Shown in pieces: positions 20,984 through 32,599 of a stretch of 64,000 nucleotides of DNA (the stretch's first letter is position 1; each line of letters begins with the position of its first letter). The notes beneath the pieces were generated by a model. The model made no database searches, was not told where the DNA came from, and was given only the letters and a program-made list of their open reading frames with translations. The position numbers and the translations under genes were made by a program. The DNA is from Diploptera punctata (taxonomy: Eukaryota; Arthropoda; Insecta; Blattodea; Blaberidae): positions 186,001-250,000 of the forward strand of contig JASPKZ010004952.1 in assembly GCA_030220185.1 (NCBI GenBank), written 5' to 3'.

Positions 20984-21269
20984 TACTTAAATTGTTTTAG
21001 GTTAGCTTTTAGATTGTTCTTGCATAGGTTAGAGTACTTAAATTGCATTAGGTTAGCTTTTAGGTTCGTTGGCAATGCGAGTTCAAATATCGTGTATATG
21101 TTGGCTGCATCCTGTGATTCCATAATGTAAACTGCTGTCTGTTGGTGCATGTACATGGTTTATAATTGGATGTTAGAACAATTTTTCTGCATCACATGTA
21201 AAGCATTTCCAAAATGCCTTCTTGAATTAGAAGCCACCAGATAGCACTGGTAGTGATTGTTTATCTTAA

Positions 21270-21420
21270 TTAATAGAGAGTTAGAATTTTTAACGACTTA
21301 CTTCATAATTGTAGATTTCTTGAAGACTATAGTTTTGATATGCTACATATCATTGTCAATTCCTTCTTTATAAAACATTAAAAATTGCTAAAAATCTACA
21401 ATTATGAGGTGAGTAATCAA
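21270..21420. repeat. short palindrome, PLE-type ends
   Basis: TTCATAATTGTAGATTT and AAATCTACAATTATGAGG pair across a 90-bp centre. The right arm ends ATTATGAGGTGAGTAATC, the end motif of the PLE palindromes. No hammerhead core seen. Confidence 0.6.
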
Positions 21421-21449
21421 ACATTCAAACTCTCCATTAATTCGAAAAA

Positions 21450-21545
21450 ATTAATGTTTGCATTGGAAACCTGAAATAGTAACACTAGCATACAGAACTA
21501 GAGGTTTCAGGTTCAAATCCCAATTCAGGTATTAATTTTTCTTTT
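21450..21545 (+). mobile_element. SINE-B copy
   Basis: B-box-like CAGGTTCAAATCCC with TTCAGGTATTAATTTTTCTT after it, directly abutting the donor side of exon F. Confidence 0.55.
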
Positions 21546-21566
21546 CAAAATAATAGCAGTACTTAC

Positions 21567-21840
21567 CAGAACATGTTGTAGCTTGTGGACAGATGGCACT
21601 GATGGTCTGTTTGTGAGTGACACGCTTCCGCTGATGAATTCGCTGAGTTGGTATAACATCAGGACCAGTTGGTTTAACTCTGACAGGTTGTGGGTGCCCA
21701 TAATCACCTACACAGCAGTAGATATGCTTGTACTTGTCCACTGGATTTCTCGCTACTCGCAGTTCACCATCAACTCTATATATTAACACATCCAGTGCCT
21801 CCTGAACGAATACTCCTGAGTACAGCATTCGACGAAGAAC
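21567..21840 (-). CDS. LRRC34: LRRC34-like exon F, post-LRR domain
   Basis: This 274-nt exon is phase 0 in and phase 1 out, with a TTGTGTTACAG acceptor and a TCTG|GTAAGT donor. It encodes VLRRMLYSGVFVQEALDVLI, then YRVDGELRVARNPVDKYKHI and a Pro/Arg-rich stretch (DVIPTQRIHQRKR). The DVxxYxVDGxLxVA element after the last LRR is the part most like the C-terminus of LRRC34. Base composition is clearly less AT-rich than the flanking intron. Confidence 0.85.
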
Positions 21841-22159
21841 CTGTAACACAAATAAGGAAACTGTTTTCAAATCATTAAAAACAAAAATTCCAGAAGAGAA
21901 GAAAAACTGTCCAAAGCCTGAGAATTAAATTTTAAAATCTCATGATTTCAGTGGATTTCCAGATTCAGAATCTAATGTCATTGAAATAGTTCTCAAAACA
22001 GGGTGATTAATATTCATAGAAATAAATAGTTACGGTGCAAAAAGTGGACATCCAAATTTTAAAATCATTTTCATTTTCAAATGAAACTTAAACATGTCCA
22101 AGAATAACACAGAAGAAAAATTGCAGACCATCTAGAAACAAACCTGAAAAATGACAATT

Positions 22160-22434
22160 TATCTTCTTCTTATAACCTCGTATTAAACTTTCTTAGAATC
22201 TTGGATTAAACCTTATTGGTTTGTTCTGACTCCAAGTTCCATCTCTTTCGTGGGCATCCCCAATTTCGTTTTTCTCCCCTTGGTTGATAGTTCAGACTTT
22301 TCCAAGACAATCTGTTTGGTGTTCATTCTGCAATCATATTCATACCATTTTCTCCTATACTCTTCTATTTTATCTGTCAGACTGAATATTTGTAATTCTT
22401 TAGGAATATCTTCACTTCGTTTTTTAATCATTAA
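22160..22434 (-). mobile_element. RTE-clade LINE 3' fragment
   Basis: The minus strand encodes RSEDIPKELQIFSLTDKIEE and YRRKWYEYDCRMN, the C-terminal part seen intact at 9899-10384. It is 5'-truncated at the TTAA of the next MITE. Confidence 0.75.
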
Positions 22435-23150
22435 CCTATGCATGCCACTGGTAGAATGTCTTGTGTCAGAGATTTAAATCACATCTGCCAATATGATTGG
22501 CTTTACAAGTAGTTTAAGTATTACTTACTTCTATCTATCTATCTATCTTCGGGTTTTTACAGCTGCTGCCGTCTTCCCATGCCAAACCTCCAAAGCCTAT
22601 GGTCTTGGGCATCTTCGATGCTTAGCCCTCTAGCTTGCGTTACTGTCTTCATGTTTTCCTTCCATGTTAACCTTGGTCTCCCTCTTTTCTTCTTTCTGTT
22701 CGGATGCCATTCATATAGTTGCTTTGGCCATCGGTCATCTTCCATTCTTAAGACATGTCCTAACCACTTTAATTCCTTCTCCTCAATTCTTTCAATTATG
22801 CTTTCTTCTGCTTCCATTATGTTTCTAATTTCCTTATTTGTGACATGTTCTAATCTAGACTTTCTGGCACTTCTCCGTAAATAATCCATTTCTAGAGCTA
22901 TTAGTCTATTCTTGTAGTACTTATTGATTGTCCATACATCACATCCATACATTGCAACAGATTCCACCAATGTTTTACCAATATATTTTTTTGTACTATT
23001 CTAAACAATTACTTACTTATTTTAGGAATTCTCACTATGAGGTATATTCATTAAGGTAGAATATTTTTTATCACTCACCTCATATTGTTAGTTTAAGTAT
23101 ATTCCCTGGCAGGTAATGGACAGTAGCATCAGAGCCGATCACCTAAAGGG
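22435..23150. mobile_element. piggyBac-type MITE, split
   Basis: Second copy of the 5733-5883 MITE, in reverse, with TTAA at 22431-22434 and 23151-23154. A 565-bp insert divides it at 22524-23088. Joined, its two parts follow the intact copy from end to end. Confidence 0.75.
22524..23088 (-). mobile_element. LINE insertion in MITE, TSD
   Basis: The 12-bp duplication TAGTTTAAGTAT flanks it (22512-22523, 23089-23100). The minus strand encodes ESVAMYGCDVWTINKYYKNR, ALEMDYLRRSARKSRLEH and ELKWLGHVLRMEDDRWPKQ, and ends in (AGAT)n. The 5' side carries about 60 bp with CTCACCTCATATTG, a PLE end, so the insert is composite. Confidence 0.82.
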
Positions 23151-23159
23151 TTAAAGTAT

Positions 23160-23425
23160 TTCCTGCCACAAATCGTAAATATATCATTTCTGCGGCTTCT
23201 ATTCTTTTAATTGTCAGTCTATTTCTGAGTCATACAATATTGTAAGCACAGCCAATATTTTATAAAATTTTAAATGTGTTTGTTTACTTACTTTCTTTCC
23301 CAGTATTCTTTTAAGGGTGCCACATAAATATAATAACAATTTATAAATAACTATTTCACATTCTGTCTCCATTAGTTTACTACACATTACATCAAATTGG
23401 TAGTTAGAATGCAGCACTGATCGAC
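23160..23425 (-). mobile_element. RTE-clade LINE fragment
   Basis: The minus strand encodes LCGTLKRILGKKVSKQTHLK and FYKILAVLTILYDSE, parallel to CGTIKRSL...LKFYKMLAVPVLLYGSE at 9899-10384. No tail or TSD identified. Confidence 0.7.
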
Positions 23426-23489
23426 GTTCCTTTTTCTTTGAACATATAGAATGCAGTACAGCAAGTTATAATGCATCAGATAAGTTTGT

Positions 23490-23780
23490 AGGAGTGAGTG
23501 ATTTAATTAGTTAGGTTTAGATGAGGGTAAGTTAGTGTCCACCAGATTAGTGTGTGATTTATTTAGTTAGATTCAGATGAGTTAGTAGATTATACAAGGA
23601 ATGATTTGAAAAATTTAACTCCTGATAGGGATGTATGGAGAGCTTATGTTCATGTGGCCATGAACCTATGGATTCGATAGGCCAGTGAGTTAGTTAGTTA
23701 GATTAAGATGAGGGTAAGTTAATGTACACCAGATGAGTGAAATGTAATCGTAATTACTTTGTTAGGTTCAGTGGATTAAC
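23490..23780 (+). repeat. degenerate ~70-bp repeats with LINE-F piece
   Basis: GATGAGGGTAAGTTAGTGT and AGATGAGGGTAAGTTAATGT recur with CACCAGAT after each; a weaker copy is near 24480-24545. A LINE-F 3' end (GGGATGTATGGAGAGC to GAACCTATGGATTCGATAGG) sits between at 23590-23695. Confidence 0.55.
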
Positions 23781-24601
23781 TTTGGTTGTTCATTTTTTAA
23801 AAATATGTAGGACGAAGTATCGATTATTTTCAACAACGGATTCAATTAACAGACATTTCTGAAGATTCGTTGTTATGAGGAAGTAATTTTCTTAAATATC
23901 AATTTCTTTGTTATGTAATTTTGAAAAATTAGTACTGCAGCTTCTCTACTGAAGAAAACCATGTTTCCATTCTGGATTAACATCTGAATAGTGAAATTAA
24001 CATCACAATACATTCTTCAAGTAACATATGAAATAATGCTTTATAAATTATTTCCTGCTTTGTTTCTGGATGGTCCACACATTTTTTTGTGTTTTCATCT
24101 CTGATGTTCCTAAGCTTCATATTAAAACCAAGATATCTTGAAATTCAGATATCAACTTTGGCTCAACTTTAGATTAATTTCCACTTGATTTCCATACTAT
24201 ATTCTCGTAATTCTGTTGCTCTACGTACTTCTTCTGTTTTTACTAACATTTCATGCTATTATAAACATTTTACAATGATACCTATAACATTTTTTTACAG
24301 TCATTAAATATTTATCTATGTATGCAATGATTTCTTCAAAGTTCTACAGAACACACTGCATGTGTGAGAATGCTTAATGTAATTTCCACAAGATGTCAGT
24401 GAAATTGGTGCCATCAACATTTGAAATTAATTCTACACCATATTTCAATAAATTAACTTAATTTTGTTAGTTAGTGTACATCAGACTTCATTAAAAAATA
24501 TGCATGTAATTTATTTTGTTAGGATAGGAAGGGAGAAGTTAGTGTACATGCATTTCTAATAAACATCTGGGAATTTTATGCAAAGGTTGGTCATGTCGAT
24601 T

Positions 24602-24712
24602 TCACAGCTATGTGCTTCCATCTAACAACAACTCTATAAACTTTTTGTAGGACTTCACAGATATGTGATTCCACCTAGCATCAACTCTATAAATGTTTGT
24701 GCATGTGCACTG
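24602..24712 (+). repeat. imperfect two-copy tandem
   Basis: CACAGCTATGTGCTTCCATC and CACAGATATGTGATTCCACC begin units of about 57 bp, each with CAACTCTATAAA. The rest of 23780-24980 has no recognised element. Confidence 0.5.
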
Positions 24713-25000
24713 TTATTCTCTAGGACTTGGAAAATGTATTGTGGAAATCTAACTAAAGTTCTTCCATCCATTTTTTTTGCCATACCTAAAATAAATTTAT
24801 TTTTTGCTGCACTATCTCTTGGCATTGATTGTCAATTTGATGTAATTCCTCATTGTGTTGACCTTCCACAATAATAAGCACTACTATAAAGTTACTCCGT
24901 AAACATATATATAACTTCAGGTAATATAACTATAGACTCTGGTTAGGTCAATTGTAAAATCACAAATTTGAGGTTTTTATTAACCCATTGGAGACTTTTA

Positions 25001-25296
25001 GGGGGCACGCCATAGCGTAGTGGTTAAGGCACTGAGCTACAAGCCAGAGGGTCGAGGGTTCAAGTCCCGTTGGGGTCAGGATTTTTAAACTGACCCAAAC
25101 CCTCTGGCGGCACTATGGCCCTGGGGTCGACTCAGCCTCTAACGTAAATGAGTACCAGATGCTTGTTCTGGGGGTAAAGGCGGCCGTCATGCAGGGCTGA
25201 CATAAAGTGCCGATTGTCTAGAAAAAGTGGGAGCCCTAACCTCCTACTACCCCAAGGGCCTCCGGGTCTGTTGTGGGATCACTTTACTTTTTTTTT
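25001..25296 (+). mobile_element. SINE-C, TSD
   Basis: Full-length SINE-C flanked by ATTGGAGACTTTTA (24987-25000, 25297-25310), landing in the inverted end of the piggyBac-type element. B box GGTTCAAGTCCC and a poly-T-rich 3' end. Confidence 0.92.
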
Positions 25297-26502
25297 ATTG
25301 GAGACTTTTAACGAGTCTCCCTCGTGAGCAGGTAGAAAGTCCAAACAGCTCAACCACGACCTACACTTGTTGTGTTAAAACCCTCCACTATAAAAAAGTT
25401 GACTCTATCTTTAGTGATTAAAAATTTATGTTCGTCATCTGTAAAATTTGTTGCTGGTTTATATAAAGTGTATATATAGTCATAGTATATTGTATAGTTT
25501 ATTATAGATATAATTTATAGAATAATATATTTTAGGTATTTATTATGGTAAAATATATATGTAGTTTCAATGTTTCTTTTTTTCGAATGTCATAGTTGTA
25601 AATTTAACTTTTTTAGAAACACGTTCAGTTCAAACTCTCTAAACGGAATAAAACGGTGTGATTTGGAATAAATTGTACACTTCAGGATATGATTCAAATA
25701 AACACTGGACAAGGTGCACATGAAAATGCAGATTTTACAGCAAATGAGAGTATAGTCCTAGAATTAGCAAACCCGTTCGTAGAGAAAGATTACACATTAA
25801 ATTGTGTTCTCCTAATTTATTTTTAGAGCTGAGTAGACAAGAGACATATTAGGGGCAGTAAAATCTAACACAAGAAATATGGATTTAGTGAACATCAAAT
25901 TGGAAAGAAAAAACAACATAATCTAGTCGGAGGCTTCTAGCATAGAAGTGGAAAGGTAGGAAAGACATTTATTTATTATCATCCAAACACGAAAATGCCG
26001 ACACGACTGACACCAGTAAGAAGCCATGGAAGAATAAAGACGGAGAACAAGAAGAAAAAATCATAAAGGCTAAATGTATACTAGAATACAATAAAGGTAT
26101 GAGAGGAGAAGATCAACATGACAAGGTTGTGGCTTTGCTTTCCAGTAATGATGAGATTTGTACAGTGCTATAGAAAAATTGATTTTTACATTATAAATAA
26201 TTTGAGAAGATATATAGCAAGAACTTTCTATGATTTGATAATGTATAGGTCTATGCTTTTATATGTTTATTTTAATTTATTTTTATAATATGCAGTATTA
26301 TATATTTTTGTTACTTTTTACCGTTTCTGTTAAAACATGTGATTCGTGTTAACTTTAAATATAATGACCGAGAAATTTTGGTAAAATATGGTTTATGAAA
26401 TATTAGTCAACTTTCACAGCCTTCAAACTAACAATAGATAACGGTTAAATTGCAAGAAAGAGGGATGTTGGCAGGCCATATTCTTTTCCTATTCATAAGT
26501 AA

Positions 26503-26712
26503 AAGTAAAGTAGTCCCACGACAGGCCTCGGGAGGCCTTTGGGGTAGTAGGAGGTTAAGGCTCCCACTTTTTCTAGACAATCAGCACTTGATGTAAGCCG
26601 GGTTGTCAGCCCTGCATGACGGCCGCCTTTACCCCCAGAACAGGCATCTGGTACTCATTTCCGTTAGAGGCTGAGTCGACCCCAGAGCCATAGTGCCGTC
26701 AGAAGGTTTGGA
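26503..26712 (-). mobile_element. SINE-C, 5'-truncated, reverse
   Basis: Reverse orientation: AAAGTAAAGTAGTCCCACGA at the 3' end side, GACGGCCGCCTTTACCCCCA inside, ending before the tRNA-like head. Confidence 0.82.
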
Positions 26713-26983
26713 AAGTACAAAATACAAAAAGAAAAAACAGGGGTAAAACAAATTATCTGAAATCCATTTGTGATAGAACGCAGTATGCACGGTCTGGGTA
26801 TTCTGATTTAAAATACAATGCAGCCGGAGTTGTGCTGGGGAGATTTAAATGGGTTTCCAGTGAACTTACCTGGCTCTTTAAACGTGTCTTCAATGGGTTA
26901 ATTAATCCTGAGATATAAAGAATTATTTTATTGCAAATAATATTTTAACAACAATGTGAACAAACTTTACAATGATAACAATT

Positions 26984-27199
26984 GTTTTTATGTACTAAAT
27001 TTGGGAATTTTTAACATTATGAGGTTGAATTAATAAGAATTATATGAATTGTGATTTCTTCTTACCTCATACTTCTATGTTTTTTTAAACACTGCACTGC
27101 TGACGATGGTGACAATGGGTCGCCGATACTGCAGTGCTGTGTTTAAAAAAAAAAACAGAAGCTATGAGGTAAGAAGAAATCACGATTCATTTAATTCTT
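26984..27199. mobile_element. PLE-d miniature palindrome, TSD
   Basis: A 216-bp palindrome flanked by ATAACAATT (26975-26983, 27200-27208). Left end CATTATGAGGTTGAATTAAT; arms TTCTTCTTACCTCATACTTC and complement. The plus arm has CTGACGA with stem II GGTGAC/GTCGCC but GATA where GAAA is expected. Confidence 0.8.
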
Positions 27200-27510
27200 A
27201 TAACAATTACTATCTAAACAATTCCAATCCTTAACCATAGTCATCTATATATTACATGCCTCTTTCCCTTCCTCAGATAACAATGTCTTAGAAAATTTTT
27301 ATTATAATTCATAATAAACCAAAATTCTATATTAAAAGAAAACTTTGTATTTCTTAATTGGTTTTCTTTATTTATTTTATTTAAATAGAATTATCTCATA
27401 TTTTGAATATGAGTTACAAGAAAATTCTGTCTCAATTTTTATTAATGATTATGTTTAAAACTTTTTAAAATATCTTTTGTAAACAACCCATAATACACAG
27501 ATTAATCCTT

Positions 27511-29536
27511 AATAATTAAATGAATCGTGATTTTTTCTTACCTCATACATCTATGTTTCTTTAAACACAGCACTGCAGTATCGGCGACCCCTTTGTCGTC
27601 ATCGTCAGCTGTTTTCACGACTGTCAATTTTTTCTCCTTTTTGCCGGTAATTATCTAGACTGCCATCTGGTGTTCTTTTGAAGGAATTCCTCTTCAAACT
27701 GCCATCTGGTGTTGTTTTGAATGAATCATTTCCTAAACTGCTATCTGTTGTATTTTTGAAGAACTTTGTAATCAAGCTTGGTTCTTCCGGAATCTCGAAG
27801 TTCATAGTTCTAGTATGGTTTTTTTGAATATATATTTTTTCCCAAACTGTTAAATCCAAAGGTTTTGATAGATGTTTTAAAAGTTTTGCTTCTTTTTCAA
27901 TCCTATGATGCTCTAATAAACTATGTGCTGCTATAGCTGATTTTTCAATTTCTCCATTCTTCATGTTTCTGAAGTGCTCTTTTTTACGAGTTTCCAAGTT
28001 CCTTTTTGTTTTTCCTATATATATCTTGTTGCAATCCTTGCAATCAATTTGATAAATCCCAGATTTTTTGTCGTCTGGGGTATTACATTTATTATTAGTT
28101 AACAGCAGATTACCCAGGCTGAATTTGTTAATTGGAGCTAATGTTATATTAAAATTTCTGAAAATTTTTTGAAACTTATTATGAACTTCAGGATGGTAAG
28201 TGAATTTCTTGAATTTTACATCTTTCTTGGGACCATGATGTAAGGTGGTGTATTCTTGTAACCTTTTTTGTTGTTTGAATTTCTTTAATTTATTCTTTAT
28301 AATGTCTTCATCGAAACCATTTATTTTAGCAACATGAACAATATGATTATATTCCTTGTCAAAATCTTCAACATTAAGTGGAATATTTAACAATCTGTGT
28401 AATAGACTATTGAAAATTCCATTTCAATAGTGAAATGGAACAAAATAACAAGATTCCTTTTTTAGACTTATACTTAATAAGAAATGAACAACAGCAAAAA
28501 ATTGAATTTAACATTTACAGAAAAGACACACATACTGACAACTACATAAAATCTTCAGGTTTTAATCATTTGACACACAAACATGCAATTTTCAATAGTC
28601 TATTACACAGATTGTTAAATATTCCACTTAATGTTGAAGATTTTGACAAGGAATATAATCATATTGTTCATGTTGCTAAAATAAATGGTTTCGATGAAGA
28701 CATTATAAAGAATAAATTAAGAAATTCAAACAACAAAAAAGGTTACAAGAATACACCACCTTACATCATGGTCCCAAGAAAGATGTAAAATTCAAGAAAT
28801 TCACTTACCATCCTGAAGTTCATAATAAGTTTCAAAAAATTTTCAGAAATTTTAATATAACATTAGCTCCAATTAACAAATTCAGCCTGGGTAATCTGCT
28901 GTTAACATAATAAATGTAATACCCCAGACGACAAAAAATCTGGGATTTATCAAATTGATTGCAAGGATTGCAACAAGATATATATAGGAAAAACAAAAGG
29001 AACTTGGAAACTCGTAAAAAAGAGCACTTCAGAAACATGAAGAATGGAGAAATTGAAAAATCAGCTATAGCAGCACATAGTTTATTAGAGCATCATAGGA
29101 TTGAAAAAGAAGCAAAACTTTTAAAACATCTATCAAAACCTTTGGATTTAACAGTTTGGGAAAAAAATATATTCAAAAAAACCATACTAGAACTATGAAC
29201 TTCGAGATTCCGGAAGAACCAAGCTTGATTACAAAGTTCTTCAAAAATACAACAGATAGCAGTTTAGGAAATGATTCATTCAAAACAACACCAGATGGCA
29301 GTTTGAAGAGGAATTCCTTCAAAAGAACACCAGATGGCAGTCTAGATAATTACCGGCAAAAAGGAGAAAAAATTGACAGTCGTGAAAACAGCTGACGATG
29401 ACGACAAAGGGGTCGCCGATACTGCAGTGCTGTGTTTAAAGAAACATAGATGTATGAGGTAAGAAAAAATCACGATTCATTTAATTATTATTAATTGAAC
29501 CTCATAATGTTAAAAATTCCCAAATTTAATATATAA
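27511..29536. mobile_element. PLE-d inverted dimer, 2.0 kb, TSD
   Basis: A head-to-head pair flanked by AGATTAATCCTT (27499-27510, 29537-29548). The minus arm (27511 to about 28430) holds an intact GIY-YIG ORF; the plus arm (about 28430-29536) holds a longer 5' part (RT C-terminal text IPFLDLYLIRNEQQQ, YRKDTHTDNYIKS) with frame breaks. The centre is near 28430. Ends: TTACCTCATACATC, and beyond the plus arm ACCTCATAATGTTAAAAATT. Confidence 0.9.
27605..28393 (-). CDS. PLE GIY-YIG endonuclease ORF
   Basis: A 262-codon open frame, the longest intact PLE coding piece in the window. Residues 1-85 match the linker after the reverse transcriptase (THKHAIFNSLLHRLL lies just upstream in the partner arm). 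The GIY-YIG nuclease is near residues 112-145: SGIYQIDCKDCNK with a Cys pair, YIGKTKRNLETR with catalytic Arg, then EHFRN. The conserved LTVWEKIYIQKN follows. The C-terminus has a repeated TPDGSL unit. The reverse transcriptase domain is missing, so this is a fragment; the first Met is internal to the real protein. Confidence 0.82.
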   Translation of the reverse strand: MLNIPLNVEDFDKEYNHIVHVAKINGFDEDIIKNKLKKFKQQKRLQEYTTLHHGPKKDVKFKKFTYHPEVHNKFQKIFRNFNITLAPINKFSLGNLLLTNNKCNTPDDKKSGIYQIDCKDCNKIYIGKTKRNLETRKKEHFRNMKNGEIEKSAIAAHSLLEHHRIEKEAKLLKHLSKPLDLTVWEKIYIQKNHTRTMNFEIPEEPSLITKFFKNTTDSSLGNDSFKTTPDGSLKRNSFKRTPDGSLDNYRQKGEKIDSRENS

Positions 29537-29629
29537 AGATTAATCCTTGTTTAGATGCTGTTCTTAAAAATGGCATTAAAGAAATGCAAATCTAAAATGA
29601 TTGGTAGATTACCGGATACCTGAATTCTA

Positions 29630-29840
29630 ACAATGGGCAGAACATGTGACATAAATGGGGAATGAAAGAGGGGCATGGTAACTCGGAATGAGATGGGAAA
29701 ATAATATTAAACATGATTTGAGGGAGGTAAATTAAGCAAAAAATGATTAGAAAACATTAGCTCAGGACAGGGATGTATGGAGAGTTTATGTCTGTGCAGT
29801 GTGAACTCCTGGGTTCAACAGTGTTAGTTAGTTGTAATAA
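29630..29840 (+). mobile_element. LINE-F 3' fragment, decayed
   Basis: CATGATTTGAGGGAGGTAAA, CTCAGGACAGGGATGTATGG and GTTAGTTAGTT at the end follow the LINE-F 3' region. Codons are broken by several stops. Confidence 0.65.
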
Positions 29841-29859
29841 CACATGATGAATAAATCAT

Positions 29860-30377
29860 ATTTGAATATCCTGAGATGATGATCGGGGACTCATCGCTTT
29901 AACTTACCTGATATATTTTCAAAGTCCTATATAACAACAGTGCACATGTGCCACCAGCGATACCCATCATCTAACCACATATCGATTATCATCCTTGCCA
30001 CACATTGATTATTATGGATATTGTACTAAAGTTTATACAGCTTATGCTAGATGGCGGCACATCGCTATGAAATTTAAATGTCCAATCTTTGCAATAAATC
30101 CCCAAATCTATGTTAAAGAAATATATTAATAATATTACAATTACCAAACATTTATTAAAAATGGGTGTACACTTACTTATCACTTCCTACCACCGTTCTA
30201 ACCAGCGATAACCCAAAACAGCGATAGAAAAATCACAGACTGAGTAATATACTCTGTGGAGAAAATAGCAGTCAGCATCACAACATTGTCTAACAGTTTC
30301 ATAATGTTGTGATTTATTTAAATAAATACTTAAAAATTGTCAAATAATGTTATAAAAAGTTTAAAATAATAAAAAAT
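29860..30377. other. no gene seen
   Basis: Unassigned AT-rich intron sequence. Short frames only. Confidence 0.4.
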
Positions 30378-30390
30378 ATTAGTAAATACA

Positions 30391-30539
30391 CCCATATTCA
30401 GCGCATGGATCGTCACAGAATACCAAAAACAAATTCTTCACTACATTCCTCGAGGCAGAAGATCTGTGGGTCGGCCTTTTCAGAGATGGCGGGAGACCGT
30501 AACGGGCCACTGGGCCTAATACTTGAAAGGCAAATGATG
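30391..30539 (+). mobile_element. truncated LINE, TSD
   Basis: A 149-bp LINE 3' end (RHRIPKTNSSLHSSR-type text; GTGGGTCGGCCTTTTCAGAG) flanked by ATTAGTAAATACA (30378-30390, 30540-30552). Tail AAATGATG. Confidence 0.85.
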
Positions 30540-30732
30540 ATTAGTAAATACAGAAAAAAGCTATAATTCACAACAATAAACTGAAAAATCAACAATAAGT
30601 CATACTGGTGAATAGCCTGATGATCATATATCATCATTAAGATATGTGAAATGAATAATAAAAACATTGAAAGAAGCTGTACTGGCTTTATAATGTAATG
30701 TATAATTCACATATACGTATATGTCTTCTTAA

Positions 30733-32367
30733 CCCATTGGAGACTTTTAACGAGTCTCCCTCGTGAGCAGGTAGAAAGGCCAAACAGCCCAACAACGACC
30801 TACACTCGTTGTGTTAAATCCCACCACTATAAGAAGATGGCACTCTCTTTAGTGATTAAAGTTTTCTGTTCGCCGTCTGTAAAATTTTTTGCAGGTTTAT
30901 ATAAAGCATATATGTAGGACTAGTATATTGTAGAGTATATTATAGAAATAATTTATAGAATAATTTACTTTTTAGATACTTATTACGGTAATATATATAT
31001 ATATATATATATGTAGTTTCAATTTTTTTTTCCGAATATCATGGCTGGTAATATAACTTTTTTAGAAACACCTTGATGAAGTGAAGGCCTATTTTACACT
31101 ATAAGTGAAGATATAAAACCTAACATAAAACGGTTCTGGAACAATAGACCAATTTTATAAATGCCCATTTACAGCAAAACTGTGCCTTTCAAAAGTTTAT
31201 TCCTAATTTCGATGTTTCTTCACTTCAAAGACAATGAATCCGTAATTAGAGATGACAGAATTTACAAAATTAGACCTGCTGTAGAGTATTTGAATACAAC
31301 ATTTCTGTCCTTGTATGTTCAAAGTGAAGACATTTCACTTGAAAAATCTCTTACGAAATTACGAAGTATATTGGCTTACGACCAGTTCAAAATCTCTAAT
31401 CGGAATAAAACGGCACGATTTGGATAAAATATTAGAAATTGTACGAGACCTCTTCGGGATATGATCCAAATAAACACTGAACGAGATGCACCAGAAAATT
31501 CAGATTTTACTGTAAATTAGAGTGTAGTCCTAGAATTAGCAAATCTGTTCGTAGACAAAGGTTACACATTACAATTAGACAACTTGTGTTCTCCTAATTT
31601 ATTTTTAGAGCTCAATAGACGAGAGACATATTAGGGACAGTAAAATCTAACAGAAGAAACATACCTATGGATTTAGTGAACATCAAATTAAAAAAAAAAG
31701 GAGAGGTAACATTATCTAGTCGTAGACTTCCTGCATTGAAGTGGAAAGATAGGAAATATGTTTATTATTATCATCACCCAAACACAAAATGCCGACATCA
31801 CTGTCACCAGTAAGAAGCAATGGAAGAATAAAGCAGATAACAAGAAGAAAAATTCGCAAAGGCTAAATGTATTCTAGAATACAATACAGAAAAATTGCTT
31901 TTTTACATTATCGATAATTTGAGAAGAACTTTTTATGATTTGATAATGTATAGGTCTATGCTTTTATATATTTAATTTAATTTATTTTATAATATACTGT
32001 ATTGTATATTGTTGTTATTTTTACAGTTCCTGTTAGAACATATGATTCATGTTTACTTCAAATTTAATGACCAAGAAATGTTAGTAAAGGACGGTTTTTG
32101 AAAGGTTTGTCAACTTTCACAGCCTTCAAACTAACAATAAATAACGGTTAAATTACACAAAAGAGGGTTGTAAGCAGGCCACATTCCTTTGCAATTCTTA
32201 AAAGTACAAAATACTACAAGAAAAAACAGGGGTAAACAAACTATCTGAAATTCATAAGTTCTGGGACGCAGAATGCATGGTCTGATTTAAAACCCAGTGC
32301 AGCGCTGGGGTGATTTAAATGGGTTTCCAGTGAACGTACCAGGCGCTTTAAACGTGTCTTCAATGGG
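30733..32367. mobile_element. piggyBac element, 1635 bp
   Basis: TTAA at 30729-30732 and 32368-32371; ends CCCATTGGAGAC / CCCATTGAAGAC. Subterminal repeats include AACGAGTCTCCCTCGTGAGC. The interior keeps part of a piggyBac transposase at 31161-31427. A (TA)n run lies at 30994-31012. Confidence 0.85.
31161..31427 (+). pseudogene. piggyBac transposase fragment
   Basis: The 88-codon frame reads FKSLFLISMFLHFKDNES, IRDDRIYKIRPAVEYLNTTF, LYVQSEDISLEKSLTKLRSI. This corresponds to the DRLYKIRPxxxxLN...SIDESLxxFRGR region at the start of the piggyBac catalytic domain; the expected DE of the IDE motif is changed to LE. The rest of the domain is gone. Confidence 0.8.
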
Positions 32368-32454
32368 TTAATAAAGAAGCTGCCATTTGCAAAGATAGAA
32401 GCAAAGGTTTCATACCATTTGGTGCGTGGGAATTACAACATATATATAAAGAAA

Positions 32455-32585
32455 AATTTGTGTTTAGATCGGTACTTGCTCGATAGCTCTGTCAGTAGAG
32501 CACTTGGTCTAGAAAACCAAAAAACCAAAGATCCTGGGTTCAAGCCCCAATCTGAGCATATAATTTTTCTCTTCAAATATGAATA
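32455..32585 (+). mobile_element. SINE-B copy
   Basis: A box CGATAGCTCTGTCAGTAGAG, B box GGGTTCAAGCCCC, then CTGAGCATATAATTTTTCTC. The head is among the most tRNA-like in the window but lacks a CCA-proximal acceptor pair. Confidence 0.65.
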
Positions 32586-32599
32586 TTCGTACAAGGAGA

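Larger units (their letters stand above)
24984..26897. mobile_element. piggyBac-type element, defective
   Basis: TTAA at 24980-24983 and 26898-26901, with ends CCCATTGGAGAC and (reverse strand) CCCATTGAAGAC. It is the sister of 30733-32367 but has lost most transposase text; only a short match near 25625-25680 remains. SINE-C copies inserted at 25001-25296 and 26503-26712 account for the extra length. Confidence 0.8.
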
